Positions 1 to 7,059 of a DNA stretch of 64,000 nt are shown piece by piece. The stretch lies in the NCBI RefSeq assembly GCF_965232925.1, contig NZ_CBDDRA010000015.1:1-64000 (forward strand). Direction: 5' to 3'. The translations under genes and the position numbers were made by a program. The DNA comes from Tumidithrix helvetica. Its GTDB lineage: Bacteria; Cyanobacteriota; Cyanobacteriia; Pseudanabaenales; Pseudanabaenaceae. Numbering within the stretch: the first letter of the stretch is position 1; each line of letters starts with the position of its first letter. A model generated the notes under the pieces. It was given only the letters and a program-made list of their open reading frames with translations. It was not told where the DNA came from and did not search any database.

Positions 1-2
1 GT

Positions 3-74
3 TTTGATGCTTTGACGGAGGCAATTAGCCATTTAAGCCATAATATCAAGCAAATACTCTCATTTTGCCTTTAG
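3..74 (+). CDS. 3' end of an unidentified open frame (partial)
   Basis: A frame is open from the window edge and ends at TAG 72-74, giving a 23-residue tail that finishes with ILSFCL. It could be the C-terminus of a gene or transposase that begins outside the window. Nothing in it identifies a family, and chance is not excluded. Confidence 0.2.
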   Translation, partial: FDALTEAISHLSHNIKQILSFCL

Positions 75-139
75 GTTTACTTCTTTTCTCCTATTTACTC
101 AAGAATGAAACAGCCCTGCCTGCCCTATCGGGCATCCCC

Positions 140-186
140 CTTGCAAAAGAATCTCCCCCCTTTTGTAAGGGGGGCTGGGGGGGATC
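140..186. repeat. C-rich/G-rich interspersed inverted repeat
   Basis: A run of C followed by TTTTGTAAGG and a run of G forms a hairpin. The same kind of element (CCCCTT...AAGGGG plus a GGCTGGGGG or GGTTAGGGTGGGG arm) recurs near 6851-6955, 8806-8893, 19503-19592 and 63605-63645. It belongs to the short dispersed repeats common in filamentous cyanobacteria. A 60-residue minus-strand frame across it is rejected as coding. Confidence 0.6.
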
Positions 187-374
187 CTATGGGATATATA
201 GCGTTTCAGGTTTTTTATCCCGAACTGATGTTCAATGAGTTGAATGTTTTCTAAAAGCATCTCTATTTGTAAAGCGCACAAAAAACTCTACCTCTCACGT
301 TAAATGAGAAGCAGAATTTTAAAACAACTAAAAATTACTGATGACCAATGAAATAGAATGACGGCAGTAGAGAA

Positions 375-500
375 TTACTGGGGTTTATCGAAGAGTGTGG
401 TGGTTCCGCCCTCTCTTTTAGCAGCTTTCCGATTCTTTTTCTCTTCTTTTGTAGCTTTAGGCTTTTTAGATTCTTTATTGCCCTTTTTTTCCTTTGACAT
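375..500 (-). CDS. Small Lys-rich protein (41 aa)
   Basis: A 41-residue protein begins MSKEKKGNKESKK and ends TTTLFDKPQ. About a third of its residues are Lys or Arg, so it is strongly basic and probably binds nucleic acid or is disordered; that role is inferred from composition only. The start is ATG at 500, with GGAGAT seven bases upstream as a good ribosome-binding site. Proteins starting MSKEKKGNKE are a recurrent short family in bacteria, to my knowledge without an assigned function. The opposite-strand 70-residue frame over the same bases is its shadow. Confidence 0.6.
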   Translation of the reverse strand: MSKEKKGNKESKKPKATKEEKKNRKAAKREGGTTTLFDKPQ

Positions 501-652
501 AACGATATCTCCAATCAAAATTTTTATAATTTGGCTCAATTCTGTAGGGTTAGAAGCCTCGGTAGCCTAGAGTGACTCAAAGCTTCATAGCGATATTAGA
601 TACCTCGCACCTTGTAGCGATGTCGCTGGTATATGGTCATTATAGCTTGTAA

Positions 653-1456
653 TCAACGATTCCGATCGCTTATAGAATCCGATGCGCGAACCCATACCCC
701 CATGCTAGTGAGGGTTAAGAGCCCAAATTGAGTTGCTAAAGCTACATCTGCCGCATCTCGACCATAGGCGATCGCGACACGGTTCCCGCGAGGTTTGGGT
801 TGCGTGGCGTCAAAGGTATACCAGCGATCGCCCACAAAGGCTTCAAACCAAGCATGGAGATCCATGGGTTTGAGTTCGTAAAGATAGCCAACTACCATAC
901 GTGCTGGAATCGTCAGACTACGGCATAGTGCAATTCCTAAATGAACAAAATCACGACATACACCCACGCGGGTTTCTACGGTTTCCATCGCTGATGTGGA
1001 GGCGTTGCTGGTTTCATAACGATACTCAATGTGGGTGTAAATCCAATTTCTAATCGCTTCCACCTGCTCGTAGGCAGACTCAATACCCGCAGTAATCTCA
1101 TTGGCTAACCCACCGAGTAAATCCGATTGACAGTAGCGACTGGGTAGGAGAAATTGGAGGGTGTAATCTGGTAATTCCTGCACGAGAACGAAAGTTGCAC
1201 AAGGATCGACATCAATTTCATCCGCTGTTTCCACCGTTGCCGAGGTGTCTACTTGAAATATGCCTTCAGGAACTAACAGTCGTTGACAGAGGTTGCCATA
1301 GCTATCGATATACTCAACTACAGGAACGTTGGGTTCAAACCGATATTCTTCGGACACTACTCGCTGCCCCAATCCACTAAGGGGTCGGAGCATGAGAATG
1401 AGAGGAGAAGGCGCGATCGCTTCAAATAAAAGTCGGCATCCTACATTCAACCGCAT
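653..1456 (-). CDS. Transglutaminase-like cysteine protease-fold protein
   Basis: A 267-residue protein of the bacterial transglutaminase-like superfamily. An N-terminal beta-rich half (about 1-120) precedes the papain-like core. The catalytic triad is visible: Cys167 in GVCRDFVH, His201 in DLHAWFEAF and Asp216 in YTFDATQP. Such proteins act as proteases, amidases or cross-linkers and the substrate is unknown. There is no signal peptide or membrane segment, so it is probably cytosolic. It stands alone, downstream of crtW on the same strand. A second transglutaminase with the same triad lies at 56971-57846 and is only distantly similar. Confidence 0.85.
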   Translation of the reverse strand: MRLNVGCRLLFEAIAPSPLILMLRPLSGLGQRVVSEEYRFEPNVPVVEYIDSYGNLCQRLLVPEGIFQVDTSATVETADEIDVDPCATFVLVQELPDYTLQFLLPSRYCQSDLLGGLANEITAGIESAYEQVEAIRNWIYTHIEYRYETSNASTSAMETVETRVGVCRDFVHLGIALCRSLTIPARMVVGYLYELKPMDLHAWFEAFVGDRWYTFDATQPKPRGNRVAIAYGRDAADVALATQFGLLTLTSMGVWVRASDSISDRNR

Positions 1457-1544
1457 AAGTTCTCCACACTTGCAAAAGCAGAATATACCATTCTAGCGAA
1501 TGCCTTGTCGAAACACTGCTGCTTCAATTTGAGAGTCGGGCAAT

Positions 1545-2348
1545 TTATTGAGAATTCGGCAATTCGTGAATTGCTCCTACTCGCTTGATAAATATTCTAT
1601 GAACATCTGGAAGTCGCCACCAAGGAATATAGGGACATGCATGATGTTCGTGATGATAGCCAAAATGATAACAAGCAATCAATGACCACAAAACAGGCAA
1701 TGCATTTGTCTGCGATCGGTGTGAATTTTGATAGCCTGACTCTGGTTCTCGATGGGGTAAGAAAGTACCAAAGTAAAAGAGTTGCATTGAACTCAAAATC
1801 GGTGGAACTGTCCAAAAGAGAAGCAAATTGAGATAGGACACCTTCACAATCAAGCAAAGCATAACAAAGACAGCAGCAACCTTCATCAACTGAGTCCAGT
1901 TCCAATAATGGCTCATGAAGTGCAAGTACCAAGCTAGGAGACGCTTATGCTGACCATCGTGAAAATCTGGGTCGCGATCGCTGGCGGGATAAAGGTGATG
2001 CAGTTGGTGTTTTCGCAAAAGTTCTTGATAGGAAAAAAAACTATAGCAAAAGGCAGCCAATGAGCCAATCCAATCATTGAGTTGAGGATGCTGCGGACAC
2101 ACCGAACCATGCATGGCATCATGGATGGTAATAAATAATCCTGTATATAGAAAAGTTTGCCAAAGTAAGGCACTCAGGACGAACCATATGCCCAAATCAA
2201 AAAAATTAAGCCTTAGAAGAATCCCAAGACTGATTCCCCAGAGGCTAATAATAAGGCAGGCAACGAGAGTGCTATAAACGCTATCCTGTGGCTTTGTTAA
2301 TTGCTTAATTTCTAAAAAGTTAAGGGTAGTGGTAGATAATTCAGCCAA
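1545..2348 (-). CDS. crtW: Beta-carotene ketolase (CrtW type)
   Basis: A 267-residue membrane di-iron ketolase that puts keto groups on beta-ionone rings to make echinenone and canthaxanthin, the pigments OCP binds. Family signatures are the His boxes HDAMH (76-80), HQLHH (114-118) and HFGYHHEHH (228-236), plus FYFGTFLPHR and the closing PWWRLPDVHR. Four hydrophobic stretches surround them. No ATG lies near the N-terminus. The start is TTG 2348, supported by AGGAG eight bases upstream and by length against the roughly 258-residue Nostoc protein. The last dozen residues (GAIHELPNSQ) are encoded by a copy of the local GGCAATTC-TGAATTGC repeat. The gene follows ocp on the same strand, about 550 bases away. 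Confidence 0.93.
   Translation of the reverse strand: MAELSTTTLNFLEIKQLTKPQDSVYSTLVACLIISLWGISLGILLRLNFFDLGIWFVLSALLWQTFLYTGLFITIHDAMHGSVCPQHPQLNDWIGSLAAFCYSFFSYQELLRKHQLHHLYPASDRDPDFHDGQHKRLLAWYLHFMSHYWNWTQLMKVAAVFVMLCLIVKVSYLNLLLFWTVPPILSSMQLFYFGTFLPHREPESGYQNSHRSQTNALPVLWSLIACYHFGYHHEHHACPYIPWWRLPDVHRIFIKRVGAIHELPNSQ
1556..1577. repeat. Palindromic GGCAATTC repeat, degenerate copy inside crtW
   Basis: GGCAATTC-GTGAATTGC is one base off a perfect palindrome and matches the family seen at 2413, 37851, 43611 and 58186. Here it forms the 3' end of the crtW reading frame. Confidence 0.65.
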
Positions 2349-2412
2349 TACAGTTCTCCTTTAACTTCTATGAGACATTATATTTTTTACTCCGTTACAC
2401 CTGGATTGTCGT

Positions 2413-2442
2413 CGCAGGGGCAATTCATGAATTGCCCCTGCG
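2413..2442. repeat. Palindromic GGGGCAATTCATGAATTGCCCC-type repeat
   Basis: A perfect palindrome with arms CGCAGGGGCAATT and AATTGCCCCTGCG around CATG. It is one of at least five copies in the window. A looser relative (AGGGCAACCACAG...GGGATTGCCCCTAC) lies at about 2806-2838 and another near 45751-45791. Confidence 0.8.
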
Positions 2443-2469
2443 AGATCGAGAATGATGTCAAGAGAACGA

Positions 2470-2709
2470 TTATTCCTCTGAATCGAAAGATTCTTCTTCA
2501 TCTTCCAGATTATAAATTTCTGGCTCTAAAATACCATCTAGCTCTTCCATCATTTTTCGCTCTTGAAACTCATCCGTTTCATCGGTCTTGAATCTACCAG
2601 TTTTCTCCAGTCAGAAAAAGAGAGATTCTCTTCCTATAGAAGACGGAATCTTGTTAGATAAGCTCCGTCGAGGTTCCTGAGAAACCGCAGGATTATATAG
2701 TGTAGGCAT
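2470..2709 (-). pseudogene. Small acidic protein gene split by an in-frame TGA
   Basis: From ATG 2709 a frame reads 32 residues (MPTLYNPAVSQ...) to TGA 2613-2611. It then continues open in the same frame for 46 more codons to TAA 2472, ending in the acidic tail EDEEESFDSEE. The post-stop half has a protein-like acidic composition and sits in the same frame, so a single 79-codon gene with a nonsense mutation (or sequencing error) is plausible. No convincing ribosome-binding site is seen and no family is recognised. It lies between crtW and ocp on their strand. Confidence 0.35.
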
Positions 2710-2898
2710 TTTTATTCATTTTTAGAACAAATATGGATTAAGGAGATTTCCAACAAGTAAATTACCCGATGTAGGAGTAGCACCCCTTCGCTCACCCCGT
2801 GGTATCTAGGGCAACCACAGTGGGATTGCCCCTACAGTATTTGGTATGGATTTTCTTAGATATCACCTAATAACTCAAACGATTGAGTCCGTAAGCAG

Positions 2899-3861
2899 TT
2901 ATGGGCGTATTAGGTTCAATAGTTCCTTGGGTGATGCCAAGAGATCGATCGCTACAAAGAAAATTTTGCCTTCAGGATCGAGCAAAAAACGCCATGCAAT
3001 GTTCATGCCCACGCTACTACCAAACCAAGGGGTTTGAACTTTACCTGTCACTTTAATCGGGGTATAGCCTTCTTCCAATTTCTCAATCACACCTTGCTCT
3101 GGCATCATCTTCAACCCTTGGCATTCTGCTCGCATGTAGGCAAGGATTAATTCATGTCCAACAATTGGTTTTTGAAAAGGAGGTTGCAGAGAACCATTAG
3201 ATGCGAACAGATTCACAGCCGCCTCAAAGTCATTTGCATTCATGCGATCGATATAGCCGAGAATTGTCGTATTCGTCACACCTTCGATTTTGGCTTGGGT
3301 TCGAGTTGCCATATCAGTCGGAACGACGACAGGGTCGGCAACATTTTCGGGGTGGGATAGATCCTTCGAGTCAAACCCCATGTTAACCACGGTGTTACGA
3401 AGAATGGTAATCTGTTGTCCTGGCTCGGCATTTTCGATGGATTGTAAAACAGTAGTTGCCTTAGGAGAAAGCTGATAGCCTTTAGGAATAGGAGCGACAA
3501 TCCCCTGTTCCATCCATTCTCCGAGCTGATTCCAGAAACCAAGCTTAACATTCATGCTAAAGAAGCCATAGGAACGGCAGATTGGTGTATCCGCATGGTT
3601 TGCTAGATCGCACATCACCTGCGTTTGCTCAACGGGAGACATTTTCTTGATTTGGTCTAGCATTCCTTGGGCGAAAACCATACTGGCTGCACCTGGAGCA
3701 GCAATCGTAATCGTTTTGCCCATTTCAGTAAAGATAAACCAGATTAATGCTAGTTGATCTTCCGCTTTGAGTTGGTTAAATTGTTCGATCGTTTTAGGAA
3801 CGACAGCAGCAGACTGAACCTCAGGAAAGATAGACTGTGCAGATTCGATGGTAAAAGGCAT
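2899..3861 (-). CDS. ocp: Orange carotenoid protein (photoprotective quencher)
   Basis: A 320-residue full-length OCP. On strong blue-green light OCP binds the phycobilisome and dissipates excitation as heat. The N-terminal helical domain (about 1-165) contains W41, W110 and R155 (TILRNTVV). A linker follows at about 166-195. The C-terminal NTF2-like domain carries the keto-carotenoid hydrogen-bonding pair Y203 (ILGYIDRM) and W290 (NIAWRFLL), equivalent to Y201/W288 of Synechocystis OCP, and E246 as salt-bridge partner of R155. Position 44 is Phe where the Synechocystis protein has Tyr. No fluorescence recovery protein gene is visible in the window. The ketolase gene crtW lies downstream on the same strand. 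Confidence 0.96.
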   Translation of the reverse strand: MPFTIESAQSIFPEVQSAAVVPKTIEQFNQLKAEDQLALIWFIFTEMGKTITIAAPGAASMVFAQGMLDQIKKMSPVEQTQVMCDLANHADTPICRSYGFFSMNVKLGFWNQLGEWMEQGIVAPIPKGYQLSPKATTVLQSIENAEPGQQITILRNTVVNMGFDSKDLSHPENVADPVVVPTDMATRTQAKIEGVTNTTILGYIDRMNANDFEAAVNLFASNGSLQPPFQKPIVGHELILAYMRAECQGLKMMPEQGVIEKLEEGYTPIKVTGKVQTPWFGSSVGMNIAWRFLLDPEGKIFFVAIDLLASPKELLNLIRP

Positions 3862-4570
3862 GGGATAAAAGCTCCAAAACTTGAATAAGGGTAAATTAGT
3901 CAGACGATATGGGTCGATACGAATGCTCTAGAAAAGGTGATACAGTCGTTATGTTTGTGAATGGATCTGATTCTAGAAGCTTGATGTTGGGATAAGCTGA
4001 GAACCTTATCAAGCGATCGCATTCAACATTTATACTTAGTTGACAGAAAATGTGATTTGTAGAAGTATGACAACAAGTAGAGCAACTCCTATGATTAGAA
4101 AGGAATGGTGCTATTGTTGTCTTGCTGAGGATATAGATGTCAGGCTCAATTGCGTAGTTATTGATGAGACCTATGGTTTAGGGTATAGTCAGAAGGTTCG
4201 CAAATATTTGCTCGAACTGCGGCGGGAATGAGTTCATTACCATCACATTGAGGGTTTTCCCTCCCATCTGAGTGTAGCTTATGGGTAACCTCTTATAAAT
4301 CCTATAATTCCATCATAGTCTATATAAATCAGAAATGTATTGACCAATAAAACAGTTAATTACTCAAAGCCATACACTCTAAAATTTGTAGCTATTAGAA
4401 ATATAAATATTCGATCTATATTCTATTTGCTCAATCGTTACTATATTTCTGCATCCAGTCGGGCAGAGATCGCTACCCTTTCGCTTCATTAACCCCTGCC
4501 ATTGCAACAACAATTCTACGAACGGCAGCATCCTCTTCTCAGGATTTTACTCCTAGCTTCCGATCGGAGT
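3862..4570. other. Gene-poor stretch upstream of ocp
   Basis: About 700 bases that must contain the ocp promoter (reading leftward). A 63-residue plus-strand frame at 4040-4231 (ends VRKYLLELRRE) has no recognisable family and I do not accept it as a gene. A small inverted repeat (TGAGGGTTTTCCCTCCCA region, about 4249-4270) is the only other structure I see. Confidence 0.4.
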
Positions 4571-4876
4571 CTAGTTAGGAACTTTAGCAAAAGATTTAGC
4601 AAGATCATTCACTTCATTCACATGCAACAGCCTACAGTCAACTCTGCTTAGTCTGATCCCATCGATTAGGGGTGAATGGATTTCTAAATATGATTCTGGT
4701 AATGCTGTAAATAAAATGCTTTCTCTTGAGAAAACCACGCGATCGAAAAGGCACTTTGCCTCACTGATTACTCGAACAATTTGAATATTCATAGCGTTAT
4801 TGATGTAATAGCATAGGAAGTGCTTCGATCTGTCAATAGATGATTCAGTTCCTATGAGAGAAAGTAAATAAGTCAT
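4571..4876 (-). CDS. DUF1830 family protein
   Basis: A 101-residue protein matching the cyanobacterial DUF1830 pattern: FLCYYINNAMNIQIVRV, then FDRVVFSRESILFTALPES, then LEIHSPL. The family is small, cytosolic and of unknown function, and is largely restricted to cyanobacteria. The start ATG 4876 gives the expected length. It stands alone between the ocp promoter region and the two-component pair, with no evident operon partner. Confidence 0.75.
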   Translation of the reverse strand: MTYLLSLIGTESSIDRSKHFLCYYINNAMNIQIVRVISEAKCLFDRVVFSRESILFTALPESYLEIHSPLIDGIRLSRVDCRLLHVNEVNDLAKSFAKVPN

Positions 4877-5091
4877 ATTTTTAAGTCCAAATCAAATCAG
4901 ATGAGTGATGAAATGTTTTGAATTTAAAGACTGTGGCACAGGGATGTTTGAGATCGTGTTTATACAAATGTTTGAAGTGCATAACTTGTATCAAAATGCA
5001 TTCAAACTTTACAAGATTCCAGATAGGAGGTTGCTTGACTAACAGTCGAGCCGATTATGATAGGTACAATCAGATTGTTGGTTTTCTGTTC

Positions 5092-5772
5092 TCATTTACT
5101 CGATCGCATCACATACCCAACGCCGCGAATGGTTTGAATCAACCGCTTGGGATTATGCTCTTCGAGTTTGAGTCGCAGGGTGCGAACATAGACCTCAATG
5201 ACATTGGAATCACCGCCAAAGTCATACCCCCAGACCTTCTCTAAAATGCGATCGCGGGTTAAGACCTGTTGGGGATTCGCCATCAAATATTCTAAGAGTT
5301 CAAATTCTCTCACGGTAAGCTCGATGAATTGTCCTGTCCGCTTGACTTCGCGTGTGAGACGATTTAAGCTCAGATCTTCAAACTGTAACGTATCTGTATT
5401 CTCTTCCTTAGTGCGGCGCAGGTGAGAACGAATTCTCGCTAGCAGTTCCTCAATGCTAAAAGGCTTGATGATATAGTCATCTGCACCAGCATCAAGCCCC
5501 ATCACGCGATCGCTAATTTCATCCTTTGCCGTTACCAAAAGAATCGGTACTTTAATCCCCGTCGATCGCAATCGTCGGCAAATTTCAATCCCCGACAATC
5601 CTGGCATCATCCAGTCTAAAATCACCAAATCGGGAGAAATTTGTCGCGCTAGGGTTAAGCCAGTCAATCCGTCATTCGCCATGCTGACTTGGTAACCTTC
5701 GCAACTCAATTCCATTTCTACAAATTGAGCAAGTTTTATTTCATCTTCGATTAATAAAATTTGAGTTGCCAT
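5092..5772 (-). CDS. OmpR/PhoB-family response regulator
   Basis: A 226-residue two-domain regulator. The receiver domain (1-120) has the acidic pocket D10/E11, phospho-acceptor D53 (VILDWMMPG), T81 and K103. A winged-helix DNA-binding domain (about 128-224) follows, with LTVREFELLEYLM, the recognition region NVIEVYVRTLRLKL and the terminal IRGVGYVMR. It is transcribed after the histidine kinase at 5863, 90 bases away, so the two form a pair. Its target and signal are not evident. It is of the RppA/NblR type and the exact orthologue cannot be fixed from sequence alone. Confidence 0.93.
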   Translation of the reverse strand: MATQILLIEDEIKLAQFVEMELSCEGYQVSMANDGLTGLTLARQISPDLVILDWMMPGLSGIEICRRLRSTGIKVPILLVTAKDEISDRVMGLDAGADDYIIKPFSIEELLARIRSHLRRTKEENTDTLQFEDLSLNRLTREVKRTGQFIELTVREFELLEYLMANPQQVLTRDRILEKVWGYDFGGDSNVIEVYVRTLRLKLEEHNPKRLIQTIRGVGYVMRSSK

Positions 5773-5862
5773 CGTTTTATCCTGACTATATCTAACAATT
5801 GAATTTAAAAACTGGACTTAAAAATTGAATTCAAACATTGACTTGCCCAGAAAAAGCGGTGT

Positions 5863-6627
5863 TTATGAAGCGGACGAGATCGGAAACATAACCGTGAACG
5901 TGCTGCCTTTACCCTGTTGTGACTGTAAGCCAATCGTACCGCCCATGGCTTCGGTTAACTCCTTAGCGATCGCTAAGCCGATGCCCGCACCACCCGTTGT
6001 TCGAGCGCGGGAGCGATCGACGCGATAAAACAGCTCAAAAATTTGACTATGTTCCTCATCAGGAATACCACAGCCTTGGTCGCAAATACCAATCGCCATG
6101 CGATCGGCAATTTTATTTAACTTTATGACAATCGGCGTATCTGGCGGGGAATATCGAATCGCATTTTCCATCAGCTCAATTAATATCTGCTGTAATTGAT
6201 AGCGATCGGCCGCGATCGCCTCGAATTCCAGCAGCGATTCTGGTTGAATTTGGATGGTGCGTGTATGCTGTGTCTGAATTGTTTTTATGGCTTTATCCAC
6301 TTCTGCTTTTACCAATAAAGCTTCCATATGAGGTGGCTCGATTCCATCACTGGCACGAGCGGCATCCAGCATTTTCTTGAGTAGCCCGATGGTTTGCTCC
6401 ATTTCCGCGATCGCAATTTTTAAGGCTTCTTGCTGTTGAGCGGTCAAGTTATCTCCCCGCCGCAGCACGCTTTGCATATAGCCATAGATTAACGTCAGCG
6501 GCGTGCGTAACTCGTGAGAGATGTTACTAATTAGGTGCTTTTGCTGTAATTCCATCTCTTTGGCTTGTGCTATGGGCGGTTCTAAAGGAATAGATATTCT
6601 GGTTTTTGTGGTTTGAAGAAATGGCAA
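5863..6627 (-). CDS. Sensor histidine kinase, N-terminally short
   Basis: The kinase core is intact: HisKA with SNISHELRTPL (phosphorylated His about residue 38), N-box MENAIRYS, and G boxes DQGCGIP and GGAGIGLAIAKEL. Members of this type normally carry a transmembrane sensor and HAMP domain. Here the frame is closed by a stop immediately upstream of 6627 and nothing membrane-spanning is encoded. The only starts are TTG 6627 or ATG 6555, the latter just before the HisKA helix. It is therefore either a natural soluble kinase or a truncated one. It pairs with the downstream response regulator. Confidence 0.85.
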   Translation of the reverse strand: MPFLQTTKTRISIPLEPPIAQAKEMELQQKHLISNISHELRTPLTLIYGYMQSVLRRGDNLTAQQQEALKIAIAEMEQTIGLLKKMLDAARASDGIEPPHMEALLVKAEVDKAIKTIQTQHTRTIQIQPESLLEFEAIAADRYQLQQILIELMENAIRYSPPDTPIVIKLNKIADRMAIGICDQGCGIPDEEHSQIFELFYRVDRSRARTTGGAGIGLAIAKELTEAMGGTIGLQSQQGKGSTFTVMFPISSAS

Positions 6628-6699
6628 CAGTTTTTAGATTTAGTAAGGTTCTAGTCAAGCGGAAATCGTAGTTATATCTATATTAACGATCTTTGCGGG

Positions 6700-6790
6700 T
6701 TTAACATGATTTAACTTTAAGCATTTCCCTAAGGAAATCTTAATTCTCGCTAAAGAAATTCTTAGGGTATATTCAGCGAATCTTCATATA
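6700..6790 (-). promoter_or_regulatory. Upstream region with OmpR-type direct repeats
   Basis: On the plus strand CTAAGGAAAT (6729-6738) and CTAAAGAAAT (6750-6759) are direct repeats with starts exactly 21 bases apart, two helical turns. This is the geometry expected for a dimeric OmpR/PhoB-family regulator. They lie about 100 bases upstream of the kinase gene, so autoregulation by the response regulator at 5092 is a reasonable guess. Confidence 0.4.
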
Positions 6791-6850
6791 AGGTAACCTG
6801 AGTTCAGGATAATAAGACCTATGTCTACGTGAGTTTGATTTTCCTAGAAT

Positions 6851-6955
6851 TTGACCTCTCCCCAACCCCTCTCCTCGTAGGAGAGGGGCTTGAAAGCCTT
6901 ATTTTCTTGCTCCTCCCTCGCCTTTTAGGAGAGGGAGGCTGGGAGGGAGAGGTTC
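6851..6955. repeat. Interspersed C-rich/G-rich repeat pair
   Basis: GACCTCTCCCCAACCCCTCTCC at the left and the complementary GGGAGGCTGGGAGGGAGAGGT at the right flank two smaller hairpins. The whole region forms a large imperfect inverted repeat, outer arms included (CTATGTC...AACTTAGCTATGTC). It is a non-coding repeat island between the divergently transcribed two kinase genes. Confidence 0.6.
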
Positions 6956-7059
6956 ATCAAACTTAGCTATGTCTGTATAAGTTAGCTGGCAAAGGGAAAA
7001 TCGGAAATCCAGTTCGCGTTAAGATCGTAACGGCGTGCTTTGTAACCTCAAAAAATCTA

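Noticed and set aside
99..281. 60-residue minus-strand frame
   Set aside because: It runs through a C-rich hairpin repeat, has a low-complexity PPSPPYKRGE middle, and lacks any ribosome-binding site or family resemblance.
4040..4231. 63-residue frame upstream of ocp
   Set aside because: No recognised family, odd composition (CYCCLAEDIDV), no ribosome-binding site, and position inside the presumed ocp promoter region.
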